From NCBI GenBank assembly GCA_913056395.1, contig CAJXMG010000015.1, positions 1 to 64,000 on the forward strand: DNA of 64,000 nucleotides, written 5' to 3'. A program made the translations under genes and the position numbers. Below the pieces are notes generated by a model, which saw nothing but the letters and a program-made list of their open reading frames with translations, had not been told where the DNA came from and did not search any database. The stretch's first letter is position 1. Every line of letters begins with the position of its first letter. Of the stretch, positions 41,305 to 49,830 are shown piece after piece. The DNA is from an uncultured bacterium. GTDB taxonomy: Bacteria > Planctomycetota > UBA8108 > UBA1146.

Positions 41305-42591
41305 TCACTGATGTCGAAGTGCTGAGATGGGATCAAGAGCAGCCGCTCTTCTGGCCGGATAAATTCCTGACGTAATTCCGACAGCGACGGAAATCGTCAA
41401 TGCGACCAGTATGCTGATTGGGGTTATCACCGCAGTCCAACCCGTGAAAATCACGAGGATCTGGACCAGTCCAAACCCCAGGAAGATTCCCAATACTCCG
41501 CCAAGGATGGAGATCGTCGTCGTTTCAGTCAGAAACTGGGCGATGATATGCCTCTTTTGTGCACCCAATGCCCTGCGAACCCCGATCTCCCGGGTACGTT
41601 CAGTGACGGTCGCCAGCATGATGTTTGCGATTCCGATCCCTCCTACCAGGAGGGATATGGACGCGATAGCCACCAGTGCGATATTGAAGACCTGCTGGGT
41701 TTTTCGTCGTTGGGCCAACACCTCCAGCGGAACGATCATTTCGTAATCTTTTTCCGGATGATTTCGGGAGAGAAGATTTTCAATCGTTCGAGAGGTCAAG
41801 ATCACCTGATCAAGGTCTTCAACCTCAACCACGATCTGGTTCAATTCCACGTCGGTGGCTTCCCAGCTACCTGCGCTTCCTGAAAAGGATCTCGTTCCCT
41901 GTCGCTTGAGTACCGTCTGATAGGGAACATAGATTTCCGAGCTGCGGGCGTCGGCGACCAGGGCCTTTTGTGCATAGCCCTGAAAACGGTCTTCCGAAAG
42001 GACACCGACGATGGTGAATTTTTGATCCTCGATCGTCAGCACATAACCGATGGGGTCTTCATAAATCCCCAGTTCCTGAAGCAAACCTGATCGGACCACA
42101 CAAACGCGGGCCAAGTCTTCCTCATCCTGAGGACTCAAGGCCCTTCCACTCGCGATCTCCAATCCGAACACTTCAAAGTAGTCCGGCTCAACAGCAAACA
42201 GGGTACTTTCGATCCAGCGGCTTCCATTCCAGGCTTTCTTTTTACTGAGATGAACTGGCAGTACACGCTCGATTCCCGGAATCGTCTCAACGATCTGACG
42301 GTGATCCTTGAATTTCAGACCGTAATAGTTGATCCACCCCCTGCGACCACCGCTGCTGTTATTGTTCTCTGGCTGCTCCGGCTCCACAGAGTTGATGATG
42401 ATGTTCTGGATTCCCAGACGACCGATTTCCTGCAGCAACTCTTTCTCGGCACCAGCCCCCAGAGCTAACATGGCAATGACCGATCCGACTCCGAACACGA
42501 CCCCCAACATCGTCAGCACTGTTCTCATGGGGTAGCCCAGAAGGCTCTGCAATCCCATACGCAGAAGTTCCTTTTTCTTCCGCGAAATCAT
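41305..42591 (-). CDS. MacB-like ABC transporter permease
   Basis: A 428-residue permease: N-terminal helix (VLTMLGVVFGVGSVIAMLALG), a large periplasmic MacB_PCD domain (about 50-285), and an FtsX domain with three helices (about 300-420) including IANIMLATVTERTREIGVRRALGA, the type VII exporter coupling helix, split here. The ATP-binding subunit is separate (upstream gene, ATGA overlap), unlike E. coli MacB where both are fused. With the adaptor and TolC genes upstream it forms a full tripartite exporter of peptides, lipids or macrolides. Confidence 0.92.
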   Translation of the reverse strand: MISRKKKELLRMGLQSLLGYPMRTVLTMLGVVFGVGSVIAMLALGAGAEKELLQEIGRLGIQNIIINSVEPEQPENNNSSGGRRGWINYYGLKFKDHRQIVETIPGIERVLPVHLSKKKAWNGSRWIESTLFAVEPDYFEVFGLEIASGRALSPQDEEDLARVCVVRSGLLQELGIYEDPIGYVLTIEDQKFTIVGVLSEDRFQGYAQKALVADARSSEIYVPYQTVLKRQGTRSFSGSAGSWEATDVELNQIVVEVEDLDQVILTSRTIENLLSRNHPEKDYEMIVPLEVLAQRRKTQQVFNIALVAIASISLLVGGIGIANIMLATVTERTREIGVRRALGAQKRHIIAQFLTETTTISILGGVLGIFLGFGLVQILVIFTGWTAVITPISILVALTISVAVGITSGIYPARRAAALDPISALRHQ

Positions 42592-43271
42592 GAGGCCTCC
42601 TCGATCACCAGTCCGTCGTGGATGCGTACCTGTCTCTGGGCTCGTAGAGCCACTTCCTGATCGTGGGTGATCATAATGATGGTTCTTCCCTCAGCATGAA
42701 GGGAATCCATCAACTCGAGAACTTCCTGACCTGTTTTGGAATCCAGATTTCCAGTCGGCTCATCAGCCAGAAGGATCAGGGGATCGTTGACCAGAGACCG
42801 GGCGATCGCCACTCGCTGACATTCCCCACCAGACAATTGGGATGGACGATGGGAAAGTCTGTGGGACAGCCCCACTGAATCGAGGATCGAGCGACAATGC
42901 TCTTCCTTTTCCCTGATGGAAGAATCCCCATACAAGAGTGGAACCTGAACATTTTCGAGAACGGTTAACTGCGGAATCAGCTGAAAACTCTGAAAGATGA
43001 AACCGATATCTTCATTTCGGATTCTTGAAAGCTCGTCGTCTGACTGCTGAGAAACATCGTTTCCACCCAGGAAGTAAGACCCCTCAGTAGGAACATCCAG
43101 GCACCCCAACAGATTCAGAAGGGTAGACTTGCCCGACCCTGAGGTTCCCATGATAGAAACGAACTCGCCTTGCGTGACATCAAGGCGAATCCCCTTGAGA
43201 ACATGCAGTCGCGGCTCAACTTCACCGTAGTATTTGTGAATTCCCTCAAGGGAAATGATCGGTTGAGACAA
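42588..43271 (-). CDS. MacB/LolD-type ABC transporter ATPase
   Basis: A 227-residue ATPase with Walker A GTSGSGKSTLLNLLG, Q-loop FQSFQLIPQLTVLENV, signature LSGGECQRVAIARS, Walker B LILLADEPTGNLD and the switch His in ITHDQEV. The LNLLGCLDVPTEG and ADEPTGNLDSKTG text places it in the LolD/MacB group. Start is TTG 43271, the only candidate before the first strand, one base after the adaptor stop. Partner of the permease at 41305. Confidence 0.95.
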   Translation of the reverse strand: MSQPIISLEGIHKYYGEVEPRLHVLKGIRLDVTQGEFVSIMGTSGSGKSTLLNLLGCLDVPTEGSYFLGGNDVSQQSDDELSRIRNEDIGFIFQSFQLIPQLTVLENVQVPLLYGDSSIREKEEHCRSILDSVGLSHRLSHRPSQLSGGECQRVAIARSLVNDPLILLADEPTGNLDSKTGQEVLELMDSLHAEGRTIIMITHDQEVALRAQRQVRIHDGLVIEEAS

Positions 43272-43272
43272 C

Positions 43273-44775
43273 TCAGGATTTACTTCCAGGAAGAATCATT
43301 GCTGCTGTCCCCATGGGCGGTTTCTCTTCTGTGGAAGACTCTGTCTGATCAGGTTTATAAAGCAGGACCTTTTCACCCTCAGACAATCCGTCTGTAATTT
43401 CGAGATAGCTCTCATTTGAACGCCCCACCTGAACGCTCCGTTTCTCCGGTTTTCCAGTGGTCATGACATAGCAGTGGAAGGACCCCGATTCGGCGTAGAC
43501 GGCCTGTATCGGTACGTGCAAAACATTTTCCAAGTTGCCGGTATTGATCACCACTTCCGCAGAAGTCCCAGGTTTCAGAGAGAGATCACTTCCTCTTAAC
43601 TGAATCTCCACCGAAAACCTGCGAACGCGATCCCCCCAGCGTCGGTCACCGGCATTGGCGACAGAATCTATTTTGGTGACTTCTCCATTGTAGATTCGGG
43701 TCTTGTTGACGTCGGAGCGAATCTCCGCCGCCATGCCCACCTTGACCTTGTCGATGTCGGCTTCATGGATCTTGATCAAAACTGCCATCTCACTGGGATC
43801 TGGAATGGTCAAAAGCACATGGTTGAAGTAGGTGTCTCCGCCAACACGTACTTCGTCGCGATCCCAGGGTCTGTCTGGATTGCCGTAGAAAACGATTCCG
43901 CTGGCCGTCGAATAAACCGACATTTTTGTGAGATTGTCTTTTTCGCGATCCAGTTCCTCCTGCGATTCCCCTACCCGACGCTCATATTGACTGACTTTCA
44001 GATCGATATTGGCGAGGGATTTTTCCGCAGCTCTGGTTTCCATTTCAAGGGCTCGCGCCGCCTGAGAAACGCTCGACTCTTTCTGCTTGATAGATAGAGG
44101 CTTTTCGTAGGAATCGTAAAGAGATTTATTTTGCTTGGCGGTCACCAGAGCTTCTCGACGCTCCTTCAGTTTGATTCTTTCCTGCTCAAACTGGTCGGAA
44201 GTCACAAAACCCTTCTCCAGCATCGTCGGCATATCTTTCCAGAGTCCCTCTGATCGATCCAGCTCCGACTGAGCCCTCTCAATGGCCAGATTCAACTCCC
44301 TTTCCCTGCGGGGAATATCGCCTTGTTTCAGTTTTTCCAACTCAACCTGTGCCACTTCCAGCCCCAGTTGCGCTTTCTCCAAATTGGTCTTGTTGCGATC
44401 CTCCTGGATCTTCCGATCGTTGCGGGCTGAAAACAGGGACGTTTCCTCGGCAATCAACTCGTTTTCCAGTTGGTCGATCCGTTTTTGGACCTCCGTTTTC
44501 TCCAGTTCGACGATGAGGTCGCCCTCCTTGACCTGAGAGCCTTCGTCCACCATCCATTCGATACGACGCCTCCCCCGAACTTCTGAACGGATACGGGTCG
44601 CATTGCGTGTGGTGAGAGTCCCTCTCTCAGTCAGCGTAATGGGAAGATCACCCCGATTGACGATGAACACTCCTCCACCGCTATTCTTTGCGGTTTCGCC
44701 GCCAAAAAAGACGAAGAAAATTCCTGCGAGAATAATCAAGCCGACGATCAGGCGGATCTGTTCTTTCGATTTCAT
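43273..44775 (-). CDS. Periplasmic adaptor (HlyD/MacA-like) of the tripartite exporter
   Basis: A 500-residue membrane-fusion protein: N-terminal anchor helix (IRLIVGLIILAGIFFVFFG), a lipoyl half-motif (RRIEWMVDEGSQVKEGDLIV), a long coiled coil at about 95-290 (QKRIDQLENELIAEETSLF), and a beta-barrel with PGTSAEVVINTGNLENVLHVP. It bridges the MacB-like pump and the TolC-like channel. The coiled coil is longer than in E. coli MacA (371 residues overall). ATG 44775 overlaps the tolC stop. Confidence 0.9.
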   Translation of the reverse strand: MKSKEQIRLIVGLIILAGIFFVFFGGETAKNSGGGVFIVNRGDLPITLTERGTLTTRNATRIRSEVRGRRRIEWMVDEGSQVKEGDLIVELEKTEVQKRIDQLENELIAEETSLFSARNDRKIQEDRNKTNLEKAQLGLEVAQVELEKLKQGDIPRRERELNLAIERAQSELDRSEGLWKDMPTMLEKGFVTSDQFEQERIKLKERREALVTAKQNKSLYDSYEKPLSIKQKESSVSQAARALEMETRAAEKSLANIDLKVSQYERRVGESQEELDREKDNLTKMSVYSTASGIVFYGNPDRPWDRDEVRVGGDTYFNHVLLTIPDPSEMAVLIKIHEADIDKVKVGMAAEIRSDVNKTRIYNGEVTKIDSVANAGDRRWGDRVRRFSVEIQLRGSDLSLKPGTSAEVVINTGNLENVLHVPIQAVYAESGSFHCYVMTTGKPEKRSVQVGRSNESYLEITDGLSEGEKVLLYKPDQTESSTEEKPPMGTAAMILPGSKS

Positions 44776-46340
44776 GAAACGATCATCCCTTCCTCCGAGA
44801 CGAAGAGCAGTCCCAACAATCGATAGATTTCAAGAATCTGGATTTCATGGGAGACGATTCGGTCCAATTGGGCATTCTTGGCTTCTGTCAGAGCGGTTTG
44901 TGCTTCAACAACATCCCGGTTCGTCACCGTACCGCGGGTCTGATCGATTTCTGCTTTTTCGACAGTCAGCGAAAGAGACTCGATGGTGCGGGAACCGATT
45001 TCCAATTGAAATTTGAGTTGGTCCAACTGACGCAGGGCCGACTGCACTTCCAGACGAACCTGCTGTTCCTTGAGATCGAGCCCCCTGATTTCTCTATCGA
45101 GAGCGACCTCTGCGTTTCGGAACGCGTTTCTGCGCCCCAATCGATCCAGCGGAATCTCCAGGTTCAGTCCCGCTGAGTAAGACTCACTGTCACCCCAGTT
45201 CAGACCAGAAAAGGAATCGGAGATCTCTGAGGAGGATCCATAACTGAGGCTCAGGTTCAGGTCCGGCAACAATCCGTTTCGGGCGATGTCGAGATCGACC
45301 CTGACGTCTTCCAGCTGATCCCTTGCAGTCAAAAGGTCCAACCGATTGTTCATCGCTGCAGCCAATGCCGCTTCCAGTGAGATGGAAAACTCGGAGAGCT
45401 CCGGAAAATCACCGATCAACTCAATATCGCTGTCGATCGAAATTCCCAAGTCGATTTTGAAGTTGTCGAGGGCAGTCTGATACTGTTCGACGGCATTGGA
45501 TTGACTGTTTTTGGCCACAAGCAATGCCTGTTCCGCTCGAAAGACATCCAGACTGCTTCCTGTACCGATTCGAAAAAGCGCCTTCGCCTGGTCGTAGGCG
45601 AACTGTTGGCCACGAACATTTTCCTCAGCATTCGCCAACTGAATCTTCTGGCTCAACAGGTTGTAAAACTTTTGCGTGATCTGAATTGCGAAATTCTGGC
45701 GATACTCTTCAAAGTTTCTCGCAGCATAAAGGAGATTACGTTCGGCACCGGTCAAAGCGTCATACGGAATATCCTTCCCCGCCCCCCTTAGCAGAGGCTG
45801 GGTAATACTCGCACTGAAGTTTCCAGAATAATCTCGAACCGCAGAGGTTCCATCGTCTACGCGGTCGCTCCCTGCAGAAACGCTGAGACGACCACCTGTA
45901 AAGAGGTACTGCTGACCATTAAGAGACAAGCCGGCAACCTTGGAAAGTTCGTCTTCACCTGACGAACCGGAAACATTGTAAGAAACACTTCCGGAAAAAA
46001 CGGGCCTGAGAAAATCTCTGCGGGTCACCCCCAATGAAAGCGCGGACTGGAAAAGGGATTCCCTTTGACTGAGATAACCGCGATTGAGACGGGTTCCCAA
46101 TCTCAATGCCGATTCAAGAGTGATCTGCTCTACGATCACCGGAGGTTTTTCGGAATCATCGACCGCAGATTGGCTGAAGGGGTCGATGAGATCTTCACTG
46201 CGAAAACGCTCAACCTCAGCGATCACTTCAGAACGAATCGCATCACCCTGGTCTTGGGCCAAACGGTGATCCCGGCTGGCACATCCGCTGAGGGTGACCA
46301 AAAGGGCCATGGCGATTAGTGATCGGGTTACATGCGACAT
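44772..46340 (-). CDS. TolC-family outer-membrane efflux lipoprotein
   Basis: A 522-residue outer-membrane channel subunit. The N-terminus MSHVTRSLIAMALLVTLSGC has a lipobox (LSGC, Cys20), so it is probably lipid-anchored. Two TolC repeats follow, each with helical hairpins (GAERNLLYAARNFEEYRQNF; ALRQLDQLKFQLEIG) and strands (GLNLEIPLDRLGRRNAFRNAE, split). First gene of the operon tolC - adaptor - ATPase - permease. The exported substrate is not indicated. Confidence 0.9.
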   Translation of the reverse strand: MSHVTRSLIAMALLVTLSGCASRDHRLAQDQGDAIRSEVIAEVERFRSEDLIDPFSQSAVDDSEKPPVIVEQITLESALRLGTRLNRGYLSQRESLFQSALSLGVTRRDFLRPVFSGSVSYNVSGSSGEDELSKVAGLSLNGQQYLFTGGRLSVSAGSDRVDDGTSAVRDYSGNFSASITQPLLRGAGKDIPYDALTGAERNLLYAARNFEEYRQNFAIQITQKFYNLLSQKIQLANAEENVRGQQFAYDQAKALFRIGTGSSLDVFRAEQALLVAKNSQSNAVEQYQTALDNFKIDLGISIDSDIELIGDFPELSEFSISLEAALAAAMNNRLDLLTARDQLEDVRVDLDIARNGLLPDLNLSLSYGSSSEISDSFSGLNWGDSESYSAGLNLEIPLDRLGRRNAFRNAEVALDREIRGLDLKEQQVRLEVQSALRQLDQLKFQLEIGSRTIESLSLTVEKAEIDQTRGTVTNRDVVEAQTALTEAKNAQLDRIVSHEIQILEIYRLLGLLFVSEEGMIVS

Positions 46341-46410
46341 CAGTTCCTGACCAGAAGTTGTTTTTCAAACCTTGAGGTTCACTTTACCCGATAGGGATTA
46401 TTCAACAATC

Positions 46411-46431
46411 GTGACACCGGGTCAGACCCCA
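46411..46431. repeat. Dispersed repeat copy 1 (GTCAGACCCC type)
   Basis: GTGACACCGGGTCAGACCCCA resembles the copy at 54984-55003 (GTGATCCGGAGTCAGACCCCA). Both are intergenic. Similar palindrome-like GGGGTCTGAC elements are known near REP-associated transposases. Confidence 0.4.
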
Positions 46432-46511
46432 ATAGCGCAGTCGGTTTGGAAACTTCGTCATGGTCAGACTGGAAGGATCCTGAAGAGGCTTCAAAAGATC
46501 CAGAAATGGAA

Positions 46512-46541
46512 ATCGCCCCTCTCCTTGCGGAAAGGGGCGAT
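46512..46541 (-). terminator. Hairpin terminator after tRNA-Asn
   Basis: ATCGCCCCT pairs with AGGGGCGAT around a 12-nt loop, three bases past the tRNA 3' end on the minus strand, followed by a T-rich TTTCCATTTC. Confidence 0.65.
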
Positions 46542-46543
46542 CA

Positions 46544-46619
46544 TGGCTCCCCGGGTTGGACTCGAACCAACAACCAAGTGATTAACAGTCACCTACTCTG
46601 CCAATTGAGCTACCGGGGA
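46544..46619 (-). tRNA. tRNA-Asn (anticodon GTT)
   Basis: Acceptor TCCCCGG pairs with CCGGGGA, discriminator G, encoded CCA. Anticodon loop CTGTTAA gives GTT. T-arm GTTCGAGTCC intact. Confidence 0.96.
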
Positions 46620-46798
46620 AGTGCTGTGTGTGAAGAAACTTATCCCTCAGGAAGAGAAGTGTCAATCGTTGCTGGCCAATGGGACCCACAAGCGGAAAAA
46701 ATGACCTGCACTTCCCCCTGTCGGAGTCCGGATCAGGCCGCCCTGAAATATTGACTTTAATCAATATTCTGCGATCCTTCAACCCGAGAGGAGGGGGA

Positions 46799-47854
46799 AT
46801 GACAGACCCGAGCACACACAGAATGGTGACCACTGGTAAAGGCACTCTAGGACCCACGGAGGTAGAGCGGCTCAAAAAACGCTTTCCGGAGTTTATCGGT
46901 CAGTCAGAGTCGTTATTGCGAGTTCTTCAGCAAATAGAGCAGTATGCGGCCTCTGATGCTCCTGTCCTGATTCAAGGTGAGAGCGGCACCGGAAAAGAAC
47001 TGGTAGCCCGGGCCTTGCACAGGCTGGGCCCCCGGCGACATGGCCCCATCGTTGCCGAAAATTGTGCTGCACTGGCTCCAGCCATGCTCGAAGGAGAACT
47101 TTTTGGACACAACCGCGGAGCCTTCACCGGTGCTCATGCGGAGAGAGCAGGGTTGATCGAATCCGCTCATGGAGGGGTTCTCTTTCTCGACGAAATCACC
47201 GAAACGGGTCTCGATCTCCAATCGAAACTGTTACGGGTACTTCAGGAAAAAGAGATTCGTCGTATTGGCAGCAGCCAACCCCGCAAGGTCGATTTTCGGC
47301 TAATCTGCGCCAGCCACCGAAACCTGGAAAGCACAGTAGAGGCGGGGCTCTTTCGAGAAGACCTGAGGTATCGCATCGATGTTCTCAGAATCCAGCTGCC
47401 TTCCTTGCGCCACAGGCGGCAAGACATCCCGCAACTTTGCAGAACCTTCCTCGGTCGGTATTGCCAAAGAATTGGCAGGAGGATCCCCACCATTTCAGCG
47501 GATGCCATGACCGTTTTGATCAGCTCCCGCTGGCAGGGAAACATCCGCGAACTGCAAAACGAAATGGAAAGACTCGCCAATCAGATGGGACCGAGAATCC
47601 ATGCAGACCAACTCTCAGAATCCCTTCAACAGGAGGGGATCCCCCACCCGATGGCGCTCAAGTTGCGTGCTGAAGTGGGGACCGATCTGCAAAAACTGGA
47701 AAAAATCGTCCTCGGCGGGGTCGTCAAGGACGTCCTCAGGGAGACCTCAGGCAACAAGGCTGAGGCCGCTCGATTACTGGGGATTCCCAAGACAACCCTT
47801 TATCGCCGACTCGACCGATACGGGGTTCGGAGGCAGCACGGCCAGCAACACTAA
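46799..47854 (+). CDS. Sigma-54-dependent transcriptional activator without receiver domain
   Basis: A 351-residue AAA+ bacterial enhancer-binding protein. Residues about 25-260 are the sigma-54 interaction domain with Walker A GESGTGKE, the sigma-contacting GAFTGA loop, and GGVLFLDEI (Walker B). A Fis-type helix-turn-helix ends the protein (GNKAEAARLLGIPKTTLYRRL). There is only a 24-residue N-terminus in place of a receiver, so activity may be controlled by another protein or by expression. ATG 46799 follows AGGAGGGGGA. Its targets are not visible here; pilus or export genes are common targets. Confidence 0.92.
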   Translation: MTDPSTHRMVTTGKGTLGPTEVERLKKRFPEFIGQSESLLRVLQQIEQYAASDAPVLIQGESGTGKELVARALHRLGPRRHGPIVAENCAALAPAMLEGELFGHNRGAFTGAHAERAGLIESAHGGVLFLDEITETGLDLQSKLLRVLQEKEIRRIGSSQPRKVDFRLICASHRNLESTVEAGLFREDLRYRIDVLRIQLPSLRHRRQDIPQLCRTFLGRYCQRIGRRIPTISADAMTVLISSRWQGNIRELQNEMERLANQMGPRIHADQLSESLQQEGIPHPMALKLRAEVGTDLQKLEKIVLGGVVKDVLRETSGNKAEAARLLGIPKTTLYRRLDRYGVRRQHGQQH

Positions 47855-48426
47855 CTGTTGATTTGGTGAACCTGAGCGATGTAGGGCAGATTCCGGTAGT
47901 AACCTTGCCAATCAAGCCCATAGCCGACGACAAAGTTGTTGGGTATCTCGAATCCGCAGTAATCGATGTGGCTCAACTTCACATTGTTCGCCGGCTTGTG
48001 CAGCAGGGTGCAAATGCTGATCGAGGCAGGGTTTCTCGATTCCAGATTGGATTGCAGGTATTTAAGGGTCAATCCCGTATCGACAATGTCTTCCACCAGC
48101 AAGACGTGACGGTTTGATATCGATTGTTGAAGATCCAGATCGAGCTTCACCTCACCACTGGTTACTACGGAATCGCCATAGGAGGATGCCCGAAGAAAAT
48201 CGACGGTGAAGGGAAAGTCCAGCTGCCTCACCAGGTCCGCCACAAAAACAAAGGCTCCCTTGAGAACGCAGACGATGACAGGATCCTTGTCTCCCAGTTG
48301 TTCACGAATCTCGACACTCAGATCACTGATTCGCTGGCGGATTTCCTGCTCCTCGTGAAGGATTTCCAGTCGGTGCCCGGGCAAGGGTGGATCCGGTTGC
48401 AATCGCATATGGCCCATTTGGTTCAT
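47851..48426 (-). CDS. hpt: Hypoxanthine phosphoribosyltransferase
   Basis: A 191-residue purine salvage enzyme that makes IMP or GMP from hypoxanthine or guanine and PRPP. The PRPP loop is HVLLVEDIVDTGLTL at about 108-122; VCVLKGAFVFVADLVRQL and the C-terminal FVVGYGLDWQGYYRNLPYIA are family signatures. It converges with the sigma-54 activator, overlapping its stop by four bases. Grouped with upp and cdd on the same strand, but 56 bases separate it from upp. Confidence 0.95.
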   Translation of the reverse strand: MNQMGHMRLQPDPPLPGHRLEILHEEQEIRQRISDLSVEIREQLGDKDPVIVCVLKGAFVFVADLVRQLDFPFTVDFLRASSYGDSVVTSGEVKLDLDLQQSISNRHVLLVEDIVDTGLTLKYLQSNLESRNPASISICTLLHKPANNVKLSHIDYCGFEIPNNFVVGYGLDWQGYYRNLPYIAQVHQINS

Positions 48427-48482
48427 CCTCTTTCTCTTCCCCTCTTGTCGATCAAATCTGTTTGGATCTCAAATCCAGAAGT

Positions 48483-49292
48483 TCAAATCCATGAATTATT
48501 GATGATTTCGCCGACGCCCCCGGCTCCCGGAACGATGTAATCAATCTCATTCAATCCACTTTCGCGGGAATCTTCTCCAGGGCGCATGGAGAGCACCTCC
48601 TCCGGGCTTTCCCCACGATCGAGTCGCAAAGCCCAAATTTTCACTCCCGGTTGCTCAGCCTTCATATTGCGAATGAACTCAGGAGTGACGATCAAATGGG
48701 CGGTCATGATGGAGGCGGGAGTGCCTCCCACTTCGGACCGATAGTGCTGGATCACCTTCGACAGGGAAGACCCTGTTGCACCCATGGGGTCCGGAAAAAT
48801 CAAATGGGCCCCATCCACATCTCCACCGATCTTGCTGCCGTGAAGTGCGGCTCCGGTGACTGCACCGGTTTCATCGGTGGTTCTTTCCATGATCACATGA
48901 TCCTGGCGTACATTTGCAGGATCGATCACTTGATGAAGCACATTTTGACAGAGGTGGGAGGGGATCGTACCCGCACGGGCGACGTTGACTGTCACGGCTC
49001 TCGACTCGGGGTCGACGATCTGTCCATGAAAGACGCCCTTGGGCGTCGACTGGATCATGTTCGTTTCACATTCGATCAAACGTCTGGGAAACTCGTGCCC
49101 GATCATTCTCTGGAGGAGCCCCCGGTAAAGAGTTTCCAGAATTTCGTTGAATCGGGGCTGGCGAGTTTCCGGCTTCCCCAACTCCGCCAGCATTCCCAGC
49201 GTAAACGGTTCAGCGAGAATATGAACATCCTCACCATAGGCGTGATCGAGACCATTCTTTTCCTGGCCCAGATTATTGTAGCTCTTCTCCAT
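48483..49292 (-). CDS. upp: Uracil phosphoribosyltransferase
   Basis: A 269-residue enzyme that makes UMP from uracil and PRPP. PRPP-binding loop FPDPMGATGSSLSKVIQHY near 165-185, VNVARAGTIPS, and the uracil-binding C-terminus IDYIVPGAGGVGEIIN are diagnostic. It is about 60 residues longer than E. coli Upp (208), mainly N-terminal. ATG 49292 overlaps the cdd stop (TGATG), so cytidine deaminase and this enzyme form a pyrimidine salvage pair. Confidence 0.93.
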   Translation of the reverse strand: MEKSYNNLGQEKNGLDHAYGEDVHILAEPFTLGMLAELGKPETRQPRFNEILETLYRGLLQRMIGHEFPRRLIECETNMIQSTPKGVFHGQIVDPESRAVTVNVARAGTIPSHLCQNVLHQVIDPANVRQDHVIMERTTDETGAVTGAALHGSKIGGDVDGAHLIFPDPMGATGSSLSKVIQHYRSEVGGTPASIMTAHLIVTPEFIRNMKAEQPGVKIWALRLDRGESPEEVLSMRPGEDSRESGLNEIDYIVPGAGGVGEIINNSWI

Positions 49293-49756
49293 CAATCTGT
49301 TCCTCCACTGGTATCCAAATCCGCTGGACCGAATGCATGAGGCAACAACTCTTCCAGAAGAGTCATCGTGATTCCATCCCCTTCGCCGGTAAAGACCTGA
49401 AGTTTGCGGGAATCGGGCAAATCAGACAAGACTTGTCGACATGCTCCACACGGCATCGCCGTCACCACTTCACCACGAGAGTTTCTCGCCACGACAACGA
49501 TCGCTTCGGGAACTCCTGGAGAACCGGCAGAGGCCCAGTGCATTACGGCTGAACGTTCAGCACACAGGGTCAATCCATAGCTGGAATTTTCGACGTTGCA
49601 GCCGGGAAAGATATTGCCGTCGCTGAGCAGGGCAGCACCCACTCGAAACCCGGAAAAGGTCGCCCTCGAACAGCCCAATTGGGCGATGGCAACCTCGTAG
49701 AGATCTTCCAATGGTAACGAAAGCCCGGTTGTAGCGGATCCGGAATCAGAGTTCAT
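49292..49756 (-). CDS. cdd: Cytidine deaminase
   Basis: A 154-residue zinc enzyme converting cytidine to uridine. Zinc site and catalytic Glu are in LTLCAERSAV; the second pair is MPCGACRQVL; FRVGAALLSDG and CNVENSSYG bind the substrate. Three cysteine ligands indicate the tetrameric class. ATG 49756 follows GAGGG; coupled to upp. Confidence 0.95.
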   Translation of the reverse strand: MNSDSGSATTGLSLPLEDLYEVAIAQLGCSRATFSGFRVGAALLSDGNIFPGCNVENSSYGLTLCAERSAVMHWASAGSPGVPEAIVVVARNSRGEVVTAMPCGACRQVLSDLPDSRKLQVFTGEGDGITMTLLEELLPHAFGPADLDTSGGTD

Positions 49757-49830
49757 CGCACCCTCCCTCATCCTGTCGCGGGAGATCATACCCGAGACGG
49801 GAGCCCATGTCCCGGAGAGCGATCAAGGAA